Positions 33,750-45,282 of a stretch of DNA of 64,000 bases are shown here, in pieces. Under the pieces are notes generated by a model that searched no databases, was not told the origin of the DNA, and saw nothing but the letters and a program-made list of their open reading frames with translations. Position 1 is the stretch's first letter. Each line of letters begins with the position of its first letter. Source of the DNA: Thiosocius sp942490985. GTDB taxonomy: Bacteria; Pseudomonadota; Gammaproteobacteria; Chromatiales; Chromatiaceae. Where the stretch lies: positions 186,001 through 250,000 of the forward strand of contig CALNYW010000007.1 of assembly GCA_942490985.1 (NCBI GenBank), in the 5' to 3' direction. The translations under genes and the position numbers were made by a program.

Positions 33750-36700
33750 CTTCGTGGTTGTAGTAACCCGCGATGAAGATCTCGGGCAGGGCGCTCGGAC
33801 CGTACTCGATCATCATCCCCGGGTGGTTGGTGATGCGGCGACCGTTCAGCGTGATCTGACCCTGGCTGCTCAGCGGGATCTCGAGGTGGTTGGTCACCAG
33901 GTGGGCCGGCGAGTCGTTGATGATCTCGATCCGCAGGTCATTGCCCGGCGTGCGCAATGCGCCACTGCCGGACAGCTCACCGTCGACGTGGACGCTGCCG
34001 CCCTGCGCTGCCGCGTCCTCAAGGGTGATCCGATCGATGATCGCCGGATAGGGTAGCGCGTCGCGTTTGGCCTCCAGGCGGGCCTGCTTGTTCTCGAGGG
34101 CCACGTTCAGCGTCGACGCACCATTTTGGTTGTTCTCAGCGATCTGGTTATCGAGATCCGCGATCTCAGCATCGAGATCCGCACGCAGATCCACCTCGGC
34201 GATATCGAATCCGATATTGCCCGAGATGTCGCCAAGCTTGCGCGGGGCATCCGGGTCGAACGCGATATCGAGCCAGCGGTGATGGTTGATCCCGCTCTGC
34301 ACCTCACCGTCGACCGTCACGGTCGTCGTCGCGTTATGGATGCTCTTCCGCGAGCCGTTGCTGTACAGGTTGATCGGGATGCCGAACAACGCGTACGAGG
34401 TCTTCTTCGCCTTCGCGTAACCGTCGGTGCTGACGCTGCCGGCATAGCTGCCGAGGTTCACATCCTGCCCGGCCTGTAGGTCGCTGCCGGCGGCCAGGTT
34501 GACCCGGTTGACGTTGTCGATGGTCGACCAGCCGGTCACGCTGCCGGACGGGAACAGGCCCTTCGCCCACGACCTTCCCTCGGCCTTGCCGCGCAGATCG
34601 TTACGCAGCCCATCAAGCCCGGCACCGGCGGTCACGTGGATGTCGCGACCGGCGTAGAGATTCGCGTTGGCCGCAACGACCGCGTCATTCCCATTGTCGA
34701 TCCAGGTCTTGGCCCTGGCCGCGCCGCTGGCCGACACGCCGTAGGTGCTGGTGTGGGCCTTGGTCTCGACGTTGGCATTGCTGCGCGCACGCACGTCGAT
34801 GTCGTCACCGGCCTCGAGGCTCGCATACTCGCCGACCGAGGCCAGCGTGGTGCTGGTGGCCGTCGACTGCATCTCGATGTCGGCATTGGCGATCAGGCCG
34901 CCGGCCGAAAGCCGGCCATAGCTGTAGCTGTCGACGTCGCTCTCGGCACTGACCGCGAGCGAGCCCGCGGCGTGGATCGCGAGGTTAGATCCGACGCTGT
35001 TGCCGGCGATGATCGCCTCGGTAGTGTTGTCGACGACAGTGCCACCATCACCGGCCGACAGGCCCAGCACCCCACCGGCCCCCGCACTGGCGTTGCGTCC
35101 GCTATTCTCGGTCAGCTCGGCCTTGTCCGTGTGATTTCGTGCCAGGACCGCGACATTGCCACCGCTGTCGATATCGACGTTGCGGCCGATCGATGCCACG
35201 ACCAGCGCATCGATGTCGTCGTCGATCTCGGCACCGCTGTAGCCGACCACGCCGCCCGCGGTACTGTCGGACTGCGAGTTGAAGATCGACAGCTCATCGG
35301 CAAGGATTCGCAGATTGCCACCGGTCGTCAGAAGATTCGAACCGCCCGTAGCATCGTTGTCCGCGATAAAGGCGCGGGTCTCGCTGTCGCTCCGGGTCGA
35401 CGCGTCGGCCGAGGCACCCACCACCACGCCACCGGCCCCGGCGACCGCGTCGGCGAAGACATCGTTCACCGCGAGCGCCTCGATCTGGATGCTGTCTGCC
35501 GTCAGCGAGACCGACTTGCCGACTCCGGCCGTCGTCTTGGCCTCCTCGATCCGCGCCTCAGCAGTGTTCGAGCCCCAGGCGGCAACACCGGCGACCAACC
35601 CGTTGGCGAAGGCATCGGCCAGGTTGTCGGCGTCGGCCAGCAGACCGATTCGCCCCGCCCTACTGATCAGGCTCGCACCGTCGCCGACCGCGACCCCGAC
35701 CGTCGGCGAGAGCAGCGTCGTCGCGGTCGACGCGGCCGCACCGATCAGGCCGCCGAACGAGGCCGTGGCCAGTGATGAGAGTCCCGTGGTGATCTGCCGC
35801 GCGGTCAGCAGGATGTCGCCACCGGCCTCGATCACGGCATCTGCACCGATCGCGGTCTCGATGGTCGGATCGGCATCGACCGTGCCCAGGGACACCCCGG
35901 CACCGGCACCGGCGACCGTGATGCCCTTCGCGGTGCTGTCGACATCGAGCTCGCCCACGGCGTTGAAATCAACCCGGTCACCGACACGTATCTGGGCACC
36001 GTCCCCGACGAATGCGCGTACGGTCGGTGTCGCCTCGACCGTTGCGACCGATCCCTGGCCCGCAACGATACCGCCGGCGGCCGCACCGGTATCGGCAGCG
36101 AGCGTCTGGAACGACCGCGCGGTCACATCAAGGCTGCGGACCCGGTCAGAGCCATCCCCGACCAGCGCACCGCCATCGATAAAGGCCTGGGTGGTGCCCG
36201 CATCGGTGACGTCGGCGATCACGACGCCGACCGCGACGGCACCGGCGACAACGCCCTTGCCTTCGGCTGTCACGTCACTCGTCGACGTGGCGCCGATCTG
36301 GACATGCTCTGCGGCCTCGATCTTTGCCTGCGGGCCGACGTAAGCGGCGGTCTGCGGCGTCGAGGTGATATCGATGTAGGCCGCACCAAGGCCCACGGCA
36401 CCGGCCCCGCCGGCATAGGTCGTCACATCGGTGTCCTGCACCACGCCCTGCGCGTCGATGATCACATCACCGGTCGTGGTCAGCGTCGCCTCATCAACAT
36501 AGGCACTGCTCTTGCCCGCGAGGTCGACGATGCCGACCCCGCCGCCGACGCCGAGCCCGGCCGAGGCGCCGACGCCCATCGCCAGGCCATCGACCTGCAC
36601 CGTGTCGACGGTGCTGATAGCGATACCCTTGCCGTCGACGTCGGCATCGATGACCGTGTCCGTCCCGGTGATGCGTGCCGTCGTCTGGTACCGATAACCC

Positions 36701-39700
36701 TGGCTGTCGGTGCCGTAGGCCACGTCGCTGACCTCATGGTCACCCGTGGCCTCCATGTCGCTGCGCTCGTCGGCGCTGAGTGCCTCATCGTTGTCGACCG
36801 CCGCCAGGTTTTCGCCGTCGATACTGGTCTGCAGCTGGCTGAGTGTCCCATCGCCCCCGCTGTCCAGTTCGTCGGCGGCCGCATCCTTGAGATCGTCGCC
36901 GACCAACGCGACGACCGCGGCAGCGCCGATGCCCGCGGTCCCGCCGACCCCGGCCATGCGCGACTCACTGTCGAGCAGGCTGGTGTTTTCGGCCTCGACC
37001 GCGACGGTCCCGTGGCTGTAGACGCGGCTCTGGTCGATCTCGCTCGCGACCCGTCCCTTCAGGATGCTGACGTTGGCGCCGGCACCAACACCCAGACCGC
37101 TGAGGCCGATCCCCAACGCGCCGGCACTGTTCTCGATGTCGACCCTGTTCTCGGCCCGCACGGTGACGCCGCCGGCGCTGCCGACATCGGTGTCACGCAG
37201 CCAGGCCTCGGTCGTGTTGGTCACCAGGTTGACGGCGGCGGCCCCCGCGTACCCAGCGCCCCCGGCCAACGCACCCCCGACGGCGTAGCTGGTGAACTCG
37301 TTGTCGGTGTTGGCGTTGATCTCGAGCGGCCCGGTGAGTGCGAGTTGGGCGGGAGTGCCGGCCTCGCCCTGGACATAGGCCCGCGTCGTCGTGTCGCTGA
37401 TACCCAGCGTGAAGGTGCCGCCAATCCCAACGCCACCGGCTGCCGATACGGCACCGCCGACCAGGTGCATCCGGTTGGTGCTGTCCGCGACTACCGCAAG
37501 GCTGTCGGCCGTCACATCCGTGCTGTCGAGATAGGCCTCGGTGGTCCCACCGAACTTCGCGACCGAGCCGGTGCCGGCGAACGACCAGTTACCGATGCCG
37601 ACCGCACCACCGATCGCCGCCGACGACACGCCCTGTGTCGCCAGCGCCTTCACCGTCACAGCACCGACGCCCTCGATGTCACTGTCGGTGACATGCGCAC
37701 GGGTCGTGCGGTCGATGCTGTGGATATCGGTCGCCGCACCGATCGAGCTGACACCGCTGACTGCGAGGTTGCCGACGAAGCCGTTGCCGTAGGCGTGGTT
37801 AGCGGCGATCACGTTGACGTCACCGCCCCCATCGGTAGCGGCATTGTCGATATAGGCCTCGGTCGTGCCGCTGATGCGGTTGACGTTGACCGTGACCCCG
37901 CCGGCAAACTTGGCCGAGCCGGTCACGTTGACGTCGATGTTCTCGACATGCTGGGTCGCCGAGGCGTTGACCGCCAGCCCGGTGACCTCCTCGGTCAGCA
38001 TCTCGTCTCGCAGTGCGAGACTGTTGTAGGTGTCGACATCGACCGATGTCGCCAGGTCAACATCTTCATCCAGCTCGCCAGGGAAGATCGTCAGCGTATT
38101 GGAGGCATCCAGCCCCTTGGCCGTCACAGCCGTATCCGGCCCGGCGATATAGGCCTTGGTGTCGCCGCTGATCTTGTTGACCGAGACCGAGGCACCGACG
38201 CCGGCACTTTCTAGGCCGATCCCGGCGCTGCCGGCCGCCATCGTGATCCGGTCATCGCTCTGCGCCAGCACGCCGACGTTGTCGTCGGCCATGACCTGCG
38301 CGCCGTCATCGATATAGGCCTCGACGTCGTTGTCGACGAAGTTGGTGACCACCGAGCCACCGACCCCGACCTTGTCACCGCCGCCGAGGCCGATACCGAG
38401 GGTCTCGATATCGGACGTCGAGTCGGCCTGCACGAGCAGGTTCTGCACATTCAGGCCGGTGGACGTCGTGCCGGAGACGTGCGCCTTGGTCGTGTTGTCG
38501 ATGCGGTTGGTCGCCAGCGCGGCGCCGACGCCGGTGCCTCCGGTGGCCAGCGCTGCACCACCGGACAGGGATTCGATCGTCGACGCGTCGGTCGCGGTGA
38601 CCTCGACGTCGCCCAGGTCAGCATCGTTGGCTGCCTCGACTGCCTCGGCATCGAGCAGCGCGGCCTCGGTGGTGTTGTCGATCGCGGCGTTCGACCAGGC
38701 CCCGTTGAACGCGAAGTCCTCGGCGCCGCCGGCGGTCGCCGACAGGGTGCGGATGGTCGCTGCGTTGTCCGCGTCGACTAAGGTAAATGCCTGGTCGCCC
38801 AGTGCTACGCCGTCGACGCTCGCGGTCACGTGGTTACCGATCTCGTTGTAGGCGGCGGCCGCACCGATCGCCTTGCTGCCCGTGCTGATCGTGACCTGGC
38901 CGGCGAGCGAGCCGATGTGCGATGCATCCTCGGCACCGACGGTCAATCCATCGGAATCCACCACGGCCTGGTCGACCGTTGCCGTGACCGTGTTGTCGAT
39001 CTCGTTCAGGGTGACCGAGCCGCCACCGGCGAATTCGTCCTTCGCGACGCCAACACCGACCGCGAAGCTCTTGATCCGTGCGGTCGACACCGCCCCGACG
39101 TTGACATCACCATCGGCGACCTCGACGTTGGCCTCGTCGATCGACGCGGTGAACGCGTTGTCGATGTCGCTGTAGGCGAATGACAGCCCGATGTTGTTGG
39201 CACCGGCCTGCAGCACCCCGGCCACCGACAGGATGCTGCTGCCCGGGTCCGTGTCCTCGCCGAAGGTCTCGCCGTCGTAGTCGAGGCTGACGCTGTTCGG
39301 GGCGCCGTCGTCGTGCGAGTCGATGCGATCATCGAGGTCGGCGACAGGCTCGGTGTCACGCGCCAACACGCTAAGCGTTGAGTCGAGCGCGACATCTGAT
39401 CCGTTGTCGATCACCGCCTTCGTGGTGTTATCGATCTCGGTGATCACGATCGCGCCGCCGAGCGTACCCTCGGCCTCGGCGTTCGTGAAGCCGCCCATCG
39501 CGCCACCGGCGGCGATCCGCGCATTCGACCAGGCGTGCAGCACCGCGTTGGCGAAGCCGGTGACAGATGTCGCCGAAACAACGGCCTCGACGGTGTTCGC
39601 GATCTCGCTGTAGGTGATCGCGGCGCCGAAGCCCTTGTTGCCACCGACGCTCAACGAACCGCCACCGGTGCCGAGACGTGTGCGGTCGTAGGCGATGAGC

Positions 39701-41169
39701 TCAAGGTCGCCGCTGTCATAACCCGTCAGGGTCGAGCCGTCGACGGTCACGGCGACGCGGTTGTCGGTCTTGCTAACCGACACCGAGCCCGCAGCACTGG
39801 TCGCCTTGTCCTGCTCGGCGGAGTTGTTGATCGCTGCGCCGATCGCGATCGCCAGCTGCTCGCCCCCGGCCAGCGCCAGCAGCTGTGCGTCGGCGACGCC
39901 GCCGACGTCAGTCTCCAGCAGTTCAGCGAGTGTCTCGTTCTCGAGGTCGTTGACCGCCAGCGCGCCGGCGAAACCACCGCTGCGCTCGACGCTCTTAGCA
40001 TTGGCCCGGACCAGCGCCGCCGAGCCGCCGATCGCGCCGATATCCGTATCGTTGATCGCCGAGATCAGCAGGTCACCGTTGGTGAGTGTCAGCTGGCTGT
40101 CCTTGGCAAAGGCACGGGTATCCAGTGCGACCTCGTTCCAGGCGACCGCCCCGGAGACGCCGTAGCCGTACTCGGGCTCGGTCTGCGTGCTGCTGCTGCC
40201 GGAACTGAACTTGCCCTTCAGCCACGTCTTGGCTTTTTGCCACTTGGTCCGCGTATCCTCGACCACCGCGTTGGAACGCGGTCGCGAGGTCGGCCGGTCG
40301 GGATCGCTGGAACTCGAATAAGAGCCCGCTACTGCGATGGTCTCGATGCGCCCATCGGTGCGGGCCGTGATATCGAGACTACCGGCCGTCACGCTGCCTT
40401 TGGTGAGTGCCAGCGTTGATCCGTCGTCGCTCGAGGCATCGTTGTCACCAACAAAGGCCTGCGTGTCCGTTATCACGTCGGCGAGTGCGATCCCGACACC
40501 GACCGCCGCGCTCTCAGACTTGTTCACCGCGCCGGCGAGTGACCAACTGATGACCTCGTCTTCGGCGTTGATCTCGATCCTGCCGTGACCGGTATCAACG
40601 GTGGCCTCGTCGTCGATCGATGCCTCGGTGGTGTTGTCGATGGTGGCCAGGCTGAACACGCCATTCAGGCCGTAGCTGCCGCCCTTGCCGGCGGTCGGGG
40701 CCAGCGACATCAGGTTCTCGCTCGAGGTCGCGCGAATCGCGAGGTTGAAGGGGTTGCTGCGATCGGATTCGACGGTCGCACCTTCTGCAAGGTAGGCCAG
40801 CGTGGTGTTGTCGTAGGTAACGTGGCTATAAGACGCACCCAGCGACTTGCCCTCGTCGCCGGCCCCGGTCGCAAACAGGCTGGAACCGACATTGCCGGCG
40901 GAAAAAGCACCCTGTACCTGGTTATCCGCCAGGACCGCCACGTCAGCGCTCCATTGCTTTTCCTCGTTCGTCCAAATCAGTTCCTGATCGTCATCGACGT
41001 CGCCAACGGCGAGGTCCTGTTGCCATTCTGCCGAACCGTCACTTCGGATGGTGATCCGTGCCTCTTTGCCGACGTAGGCCCGGACATCCGAGGTGAAATC
41101 GAGCAGGTTGATTGCGCCGGCCAGGTTCAGATCCTCTGCTTCAGAAGCAGCATTCGAATATCCGGTCAA
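33694..41169 (-). pseudogene. tpsA2 body segment
   Basis: 2,491 residues in one open frame, almost entirely beta-helix repeats of the same pattern as TpsA1 (GVGASVSVNKISGDTKAYI, GVGAGANVSILKGR). It includes the hydrophilic acidic insert DDLKDAAADELDSG, also present in TpsA1 as SDVKDEGADEVDSG. It lacks a start signal of its own at the 41169 end. 7.5 kb without a stop shows that the sequence is reliable here. Confidence 0.85.
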
Positions 41170-42305
41170 TTTGTCATCTGCCCTTGTCCTACTACAATCT
41201 TGAGCTTATCCAATACAATCGGAAGTCCTTCACCTTTCTGCCACTCGTCCACCCACGGCATGGCAACCGACGCATCAATCGCCAGGTTTTTCGCCGTGAC
41301 GGTTGCGCCGCCGCTCAGGTGAGCGTCCGCCGTGTGTCCATAGTTTCCGTAGGTCACCGCCAGGCTCAGTGCCTTTGTGGCCGCAGGATTCTCCGGGGTC
41401 GGGTCTTTGGCCTCGGACGCGACGCTCGCTTTTCGCCTGCACCGTGACGAAGTTGTCTACCACGCTGGCGTCAACCACCATGTCGCCGGTCCGCTGATCA
41501 TCGCCCCGGCACCGATGGATGCATTGGCGTCCTGCTGGCTGTCGACATAGGTGAAGGCGCCGGCCAGCTTGGGCCTTTGGATGTCGCGTCGCTGCGGATG
41601 TCGGGGTGCTTGACTTTGGGCAGCAGCGACCTGACAAAATCCTGGACCTTTTCTCCTAGCCGTAACCGGCGTAGTTGATCAGCTTCGTCGTGCCATGTAC
41701 TTGGCCGTCTTTCCCGGCCCGTCGTCGCCGACACCTTGGCACTGTTCTTCGCCACGTGTTGTCGAGCGCCTGGACCACCAGTTCGCCGGTCTTGATGCCT
41801 ATCGAGATCGGCATCGACCTGGGCGTTGGCCTGGGTGTCGACGCTGAACACCATCGCCGCCACCCCGGCCTTGCCTGCGCCCAGGGCCTTCGCCTTGGCG
41901 CTTGCTGTTGAAGCTGTTGTTGTTCAGCGCGGTAACCGATACGGTGTCGGTGACCTGGATGTCTGCACCCTTTTCGATCTGCGCATGACTGCTGACATCG
42001 GCAGTGGGCCCAGGCCAATCGCGGCCTCGACGGGCATCACCCGTCGAGAATGCGTACATGTTCGTTCGAGTTCGACCGCTGTTCCTGGCATCCAGTGTCA
42101 GATCGCTGGCCTCGATTTTGGCACCGGACAAGACATCTACCGTCGCGTGGGCCTTGGTCTCGCCGTAGAGGAAGGCCAGGCCGAAGACCTCGCCGTTCAG
42201 GGCATCGGCCGACGCGCCCCGGTAGGCGTTCGCACTGGAATTCGTAGTGCGCTGAGCGTCACCTCCCCATCGGCCTTGAGCAGCGAGCCGTCCCTTCACG
42301 GTCAC
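41166..42305 (-). pseudogene. tpsA2 segment with dense frameshifts
   Basis: Recognisable adhesin peptides occur in all three minus-strand frames: RTTNSSANAYRGASADAL, HAQIEKGADIQVTDTVSV, MVFSVDTQANAQVDADL, GIKTGELVVQALDNTW, DGQVHGTTKLINYAGYG, and DMVVDASVVDNFVTVQ. At least six frame changes are needed in 1.1 kb, whereas the neighbouring 7.5 kb has none. This indicates either local sequence error or strongly localised decay. Confidence 0.8.
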
Positions 42306-43915
42306 GGTTCGAGATCGCCCCGTGCGATAGCCAAGCCGAGAGTCACGGGAAGCTTGCCCGATATCGTCTTCTCGAGTTTGAGGAAGTCGATGGCCTTATC
42401 GAGATAGACGGCGGTGTCGCCAGTGAAGAGGTTATCGGTGAAGCCAGTCCAGTCGTAGCGCGCGTCCGCGCTGGAACTGACCTCGATGTTGCCCGCCATG
42501 AGCGTTGCGCCATCAATCACGATGCTGCTGTTTGCGTCCGCTATGTCGAAGAAAGCCACACCGAAATGATCCACCGCTTCAGCGGTCAGAAGGATATCGC
42601 CTGCTTCGAATCCAACCGTGGCATGTGCCAGAAGCTTGCTGCCGGGTTCAAGGGTGATTGAGGGTGCGTCTAGCGTGATGTCGCCAGAATTCCCTTGTGA
42701 AGAGTCGGTCTCATAGTCTGTGTCATCGCTTGGATCGCCCACGTCCCGGGACGATAGGATTGCTTCTCCTTTGACAGTGATGGCATCGTCCGCTTGGAAT
42801 TTGACAGAACCACCTCTAACGATCGTACCGCCGGTGGTCGCCTCGATAACCAGTGGGTCGATCAGCACCGCACCAGCGTTGCCACGTGGAGCGCGGACGT
42901 CGAAGTCGCCGCCGGCGAGCGTAACCTTGCGACCGGCGCTGAGTTCTATGGAACCGCCGTCGCCGCTACTGCCGGCAGTTGTTGCGATGCTGGCGCCCGC
43001 ACTGAACGTTGCATCGCGTTCTGCATAGAGATCAACGCTACCGCCATCAGAATCTTCATTGCGGCCGCTTGCAGACAGGCGGGCACCGGGTTCAATCTGC
43101 AAATCCTGTCCGGCGCGCACGACCACCGCCCCAGCATCTAAACCAGCACTGCCATCGGCGACAAGTTCACCGCTGACGCCGACATCCTGCGCCCCGACGA
43201 TCAAGATCTCGCCATTGCGCTCGACCAGCGCGACGCCGGATTCCAGGCCCTCGGTATTGACCACGGCATCGAAGCCCTGATCGCCGACGATCTGCGGCGG
43301 GTCTACCCCGACATGGCCGCTTACCAGCACCTCACCGCCGCGCAGCTCGACTTCACCCCGCGCGTTGACGCGCCCCTCGATCGCGATCGTCGCGTCGCGG
43401 TTGACCGGGACGGCGCCGGTGAGCATCTGCTGCGTGGCGAGCGGTGACGGGTTGCCCTTACCGTCGAAGAAGCCCTGCATGTAGCCCGGGGTTGGCGTGC
43501 TCGCGTGCAGCGAACCGACGTTGACCACCCCGTCACGGCCGACGACGATGCCGTGCGGGTTCGCGAAGTAGACGTTGCCACCGATCGCCCCGTCCTTGTA
43601 GGCGTTCAGTGTGCCGTCGATCTGCGTCGCGTGGTCATGCACCAGGTTCAACAGGTTGCTGGCTGCGGTCGGTACCTGCAGGTTGACGACGTTGCCCTGG
43701 TAGACGTCGAACTTGCGGAAAGAGTTGTAGGCATTGCGACCACGGATCGTCTCCGTCGTCACCTCGGTGACGTTGCCCTGCACCGCCAGCGTCGTCTGGG
43801 TCCTGCCGTCGGTGATGATCTGCCCGGCCGATAACACGATGTTCGACCCAAGCAGACAGTGTGCGGCGAACACCGCGATGGCTTTTTTTAGCAGGAGAAG
43901 ACGCCGGGTCGTCAT
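42302..43915 (-). pseudogene. tpsA2 N-terminal segment with signal peptide and TPS domain
   Basis: 538 residues from ATG 43915, which follows AGGGG with a 7-bp gap and begins MTTRRLLLLKKAIAVFAAHC. The TPS domain is complete (GRTQTTLAVQGNVTEVTTE, RNAYNSFRKFDVYQGN, FANPHGIVVGRDGVV). If the sequence is correct, this piece alone could be exported by the TpsB as a short secreted protein. A palindrome lies 83-98 bp upstream. Confidence 0.85.
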
Positions 43916-43997
43916 GTCGCGACCCCTGTTGAGACTGGCTGAGCGACACGGATATGTCGCGAAGGCGGCGAATTCGATGCGTTGGACGATGCCAGTG

Positions 43998-44013
43998 ATT
44001 GACAATTGTCAAT
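43998..44013. promoter_or_regulatory. 16-bp perfect palindrome upstream of tpsA2
   Basis: ATTGACAATTGTCAAT, about 85 bp before the tpsA2 start. It contains TTGACA in both directions, so it may be an operator overlapping a -35 box, but no good -10 box lies at 16-18 bp. No copy was found upstream of the skp-like gene. The function is inferred from symmetry and position only. Confidence 0.4.
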
Positions 44014-44490
44014 TTTGCTGGGTGGGAAGCGCCGGAATGATGGCCGCGCCGAACAGCGCTTTCCTGAGCTTGCTCTCCGCCCTTCGGCGCCATCATCCAA
44101 TGACGCTTTTCGGGTGCCCGTCGACGGCGCAAGGCGCACCCGGCGGGCAAGACTGCAAGCAACTCGCCTACGCTGCGTCACTCCCGTGCCTCCGCGGACG
44201 AAAAATGACTTAGCCCTTAGTTAAAAGTATAGAGGTCCCAGCAATGGCAGGCTTGATTACGAGGTAACGACCAAAATCCCGTCAACGACAGCGACCTGCG
44301 AGCCGTGCTCATGCCCGGGGAGCTTTCGCGACCAGAACCCCTACCATCGAACTGGCGCCTTTGCGGGGAAGCTTAAAATATGAGTTGAAGGTCTTTGACA
44401 ATGAGGAGACCGCTAAGGACTGGCTTCTCGTTTGACGGTCAACGTCTCTCAAGGGTTGAACTCGGACGAAAAGACTGCACAAACGACGTA

Positions 44491-44516
44491 GCCGCCCTCG
44501 AAGGCGGCTTTTTTGT
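44491..44516 (+). terminator. Orphan rho-independent terminator
   Basis: GCCGCC/GGCGGC stem with loop CTCGAA followed by TTTTTTG on the plus strand. It has no protein gene upstream on that strand, and the minus strand has no T-run, so it should terminate a plus-strand transcript, possibly a small RNA. Confidence 0.75.
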
Positions 44517-44907
44517 CTGGGTTCGGTCATAACCGGTCCTTGGCTGGCGGAGCGATTCTGAGAACAACCAGGCGACGCGGCGTCGGCAAAACAACGACGA
44601 CTGCGGGATGGACCCAAATCTTGAACCTGGACGGTCTAGCATTGGGACTGAGCAGCGTATCAGGTGTTTCTTAACTGCAGAGACAGCACAACAACGCTGG
44701 CATTCATTCCCTAACGAGTATTCCGGTTAGGTTCAGCGAAATACCGGGTCCATACCGCAGCCTCCGCTCTGAATAGGTTATCGACCGCACCCACAGAATC
44801 TTCAATCTCGTTCGGCCAACAATCTCGGCCAACTGCGGACTTCGCGCGATGGTAAAAAGCGCGGTCGCACGAAAACGCGCGGCTGCTTCAGGCATCCCCT
44901 GGTCGGT

Positions 44908-44931
44908 CATTCCCGCCTTCGCGGGAATGAC
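44908..44931. repeat. REP-like palindromic hairpin
   Basis: Perfect 10-bp inverted repeat TCATTCCCGC with a 4-nt loop CTTC. Hairpins with the core ATTCCCGC...GCGGGAAT are a widespread dispersed intergenic repeat in proteobacteria. A single copy was noticed in this window. Confidence 0.6.
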
Positions 44932-45106
44932 GAACGACGGCAGCGGTGATGCGTCTGCGTGCTATCGCCAATACTTCACGACTTTGCGTACCACGTTTTC
45001 TACAGCTGCCGCGGGTGGCGAATGTGTCTTCAGTGTTGCTTGCCGACTAACCCCCTGCCGACTTGGGAAACAATTCCTCACGCAGCACCGCGACTGACTT
45101 AGGTGC

Positions 45107-45219
45107 CTAGACACCGACGCGAACCTGTCCGCCTTCAACGCCCGTGACGACAACCTCAATCGGCCCACCTGCGGTTTCGAGTATGCGTTTTTCACCGGGG
45201 CGGCGGTCAGTATCAACAT
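45107..45219 (-). pseudogene. csrA-like gene, frameshifted and short
   Basis: CsrA is an mRNA-binding global regulator. An ATG at 45219 with an excellent ribosome site (AAAGGAGA, 7 bp upstream) begins MLILT, the CsrA start. The next frame continues RRPGEKRILETAGGPIEVVV then TGVEGGQVRVGV and a TAG stop, matching the pattern R-x-G-E-...-V-x-V-x-G-x-x-x-x-Q-V-R-x-G-V. The break falls at ACCGCCGC, as if one C of a C-run were missing. Even when repaired the product is only about 37-38 residues, lacking the usual C-terminal helix (normal length about 60). A truncated or specialised CsrA-like peptide is therefore more likely than the main cell regulator. Confidence 0.6.
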
Positions 45220-45282
45220 GAGGCAATCTCCTTTTGCATTGAGTGAGCGGCCAGCTCAGCGCCGCCTCAGCATGGGAACAAA

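Larger units (their letters stand above)
30390..43915 (-). pseudogene. Second giant TpsA paralogue, frame broken (whole locus)
   Basis: About 13.5 kb, colinear with tpsA1 from signal peptide to C-terminal domain but not readable as one frame. The pieces are 43915-42302 (signal and TPS domain), 42301-41166 (several frame changes), 41169-33694 (main body) and 33749-30390 (C-terminal part). Matching landmarks in both paralogues include NPHG in the TPS domain, NVGVLA(E/Q)SDDRI in the body, and DPDYIVN near the end. If intact it would have about 4,500 residues. No TpsB of its own is present. Either it is a decaying duplicate or the sequence contains indel errors. Confidence 0.85.
44014..45106. other. 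1.1-kb intergenic region with hairpins but no clear gene
   Basis: Frames here are short and have no recognisable product. It holds a plus-strand terminator at 44491-44516 and a repetitive hairpin at 44908-44931, listed separately. The terminator without an upstream gene suggests an unannotated small RNA between about 44230 and 44516, but I cannot name it. Confidence 0.4.

Noticed and set aside
30591..33776. 1,061-codon plus-strand open frame opposite the tpsA2 C-terminal segment
   Set aside because: It is antisense to a recognisable adhesin. Its translation is rich in Arg, Asp, Val and His with no domain, and long antisense frames are expected opposite GC-rich, Ala/Gly/Asp-rich repeats.
36304..38214. 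636-codon plus-strand frame inside tpsA2, and similar ones at 21602-23011 and 34636-35775
   Set aside because: Same cause as above: shadows of the repetitive adhesin codons, without ribosome sites or recognisable products.
44230..44516. Cyclic di-GMP riboswitch upstream of the adhesin locus
   Set aside because: The conserved GEMM core and tetraloop pairing are not found, and the terminator is on the strand opposite to the adhesin genes.
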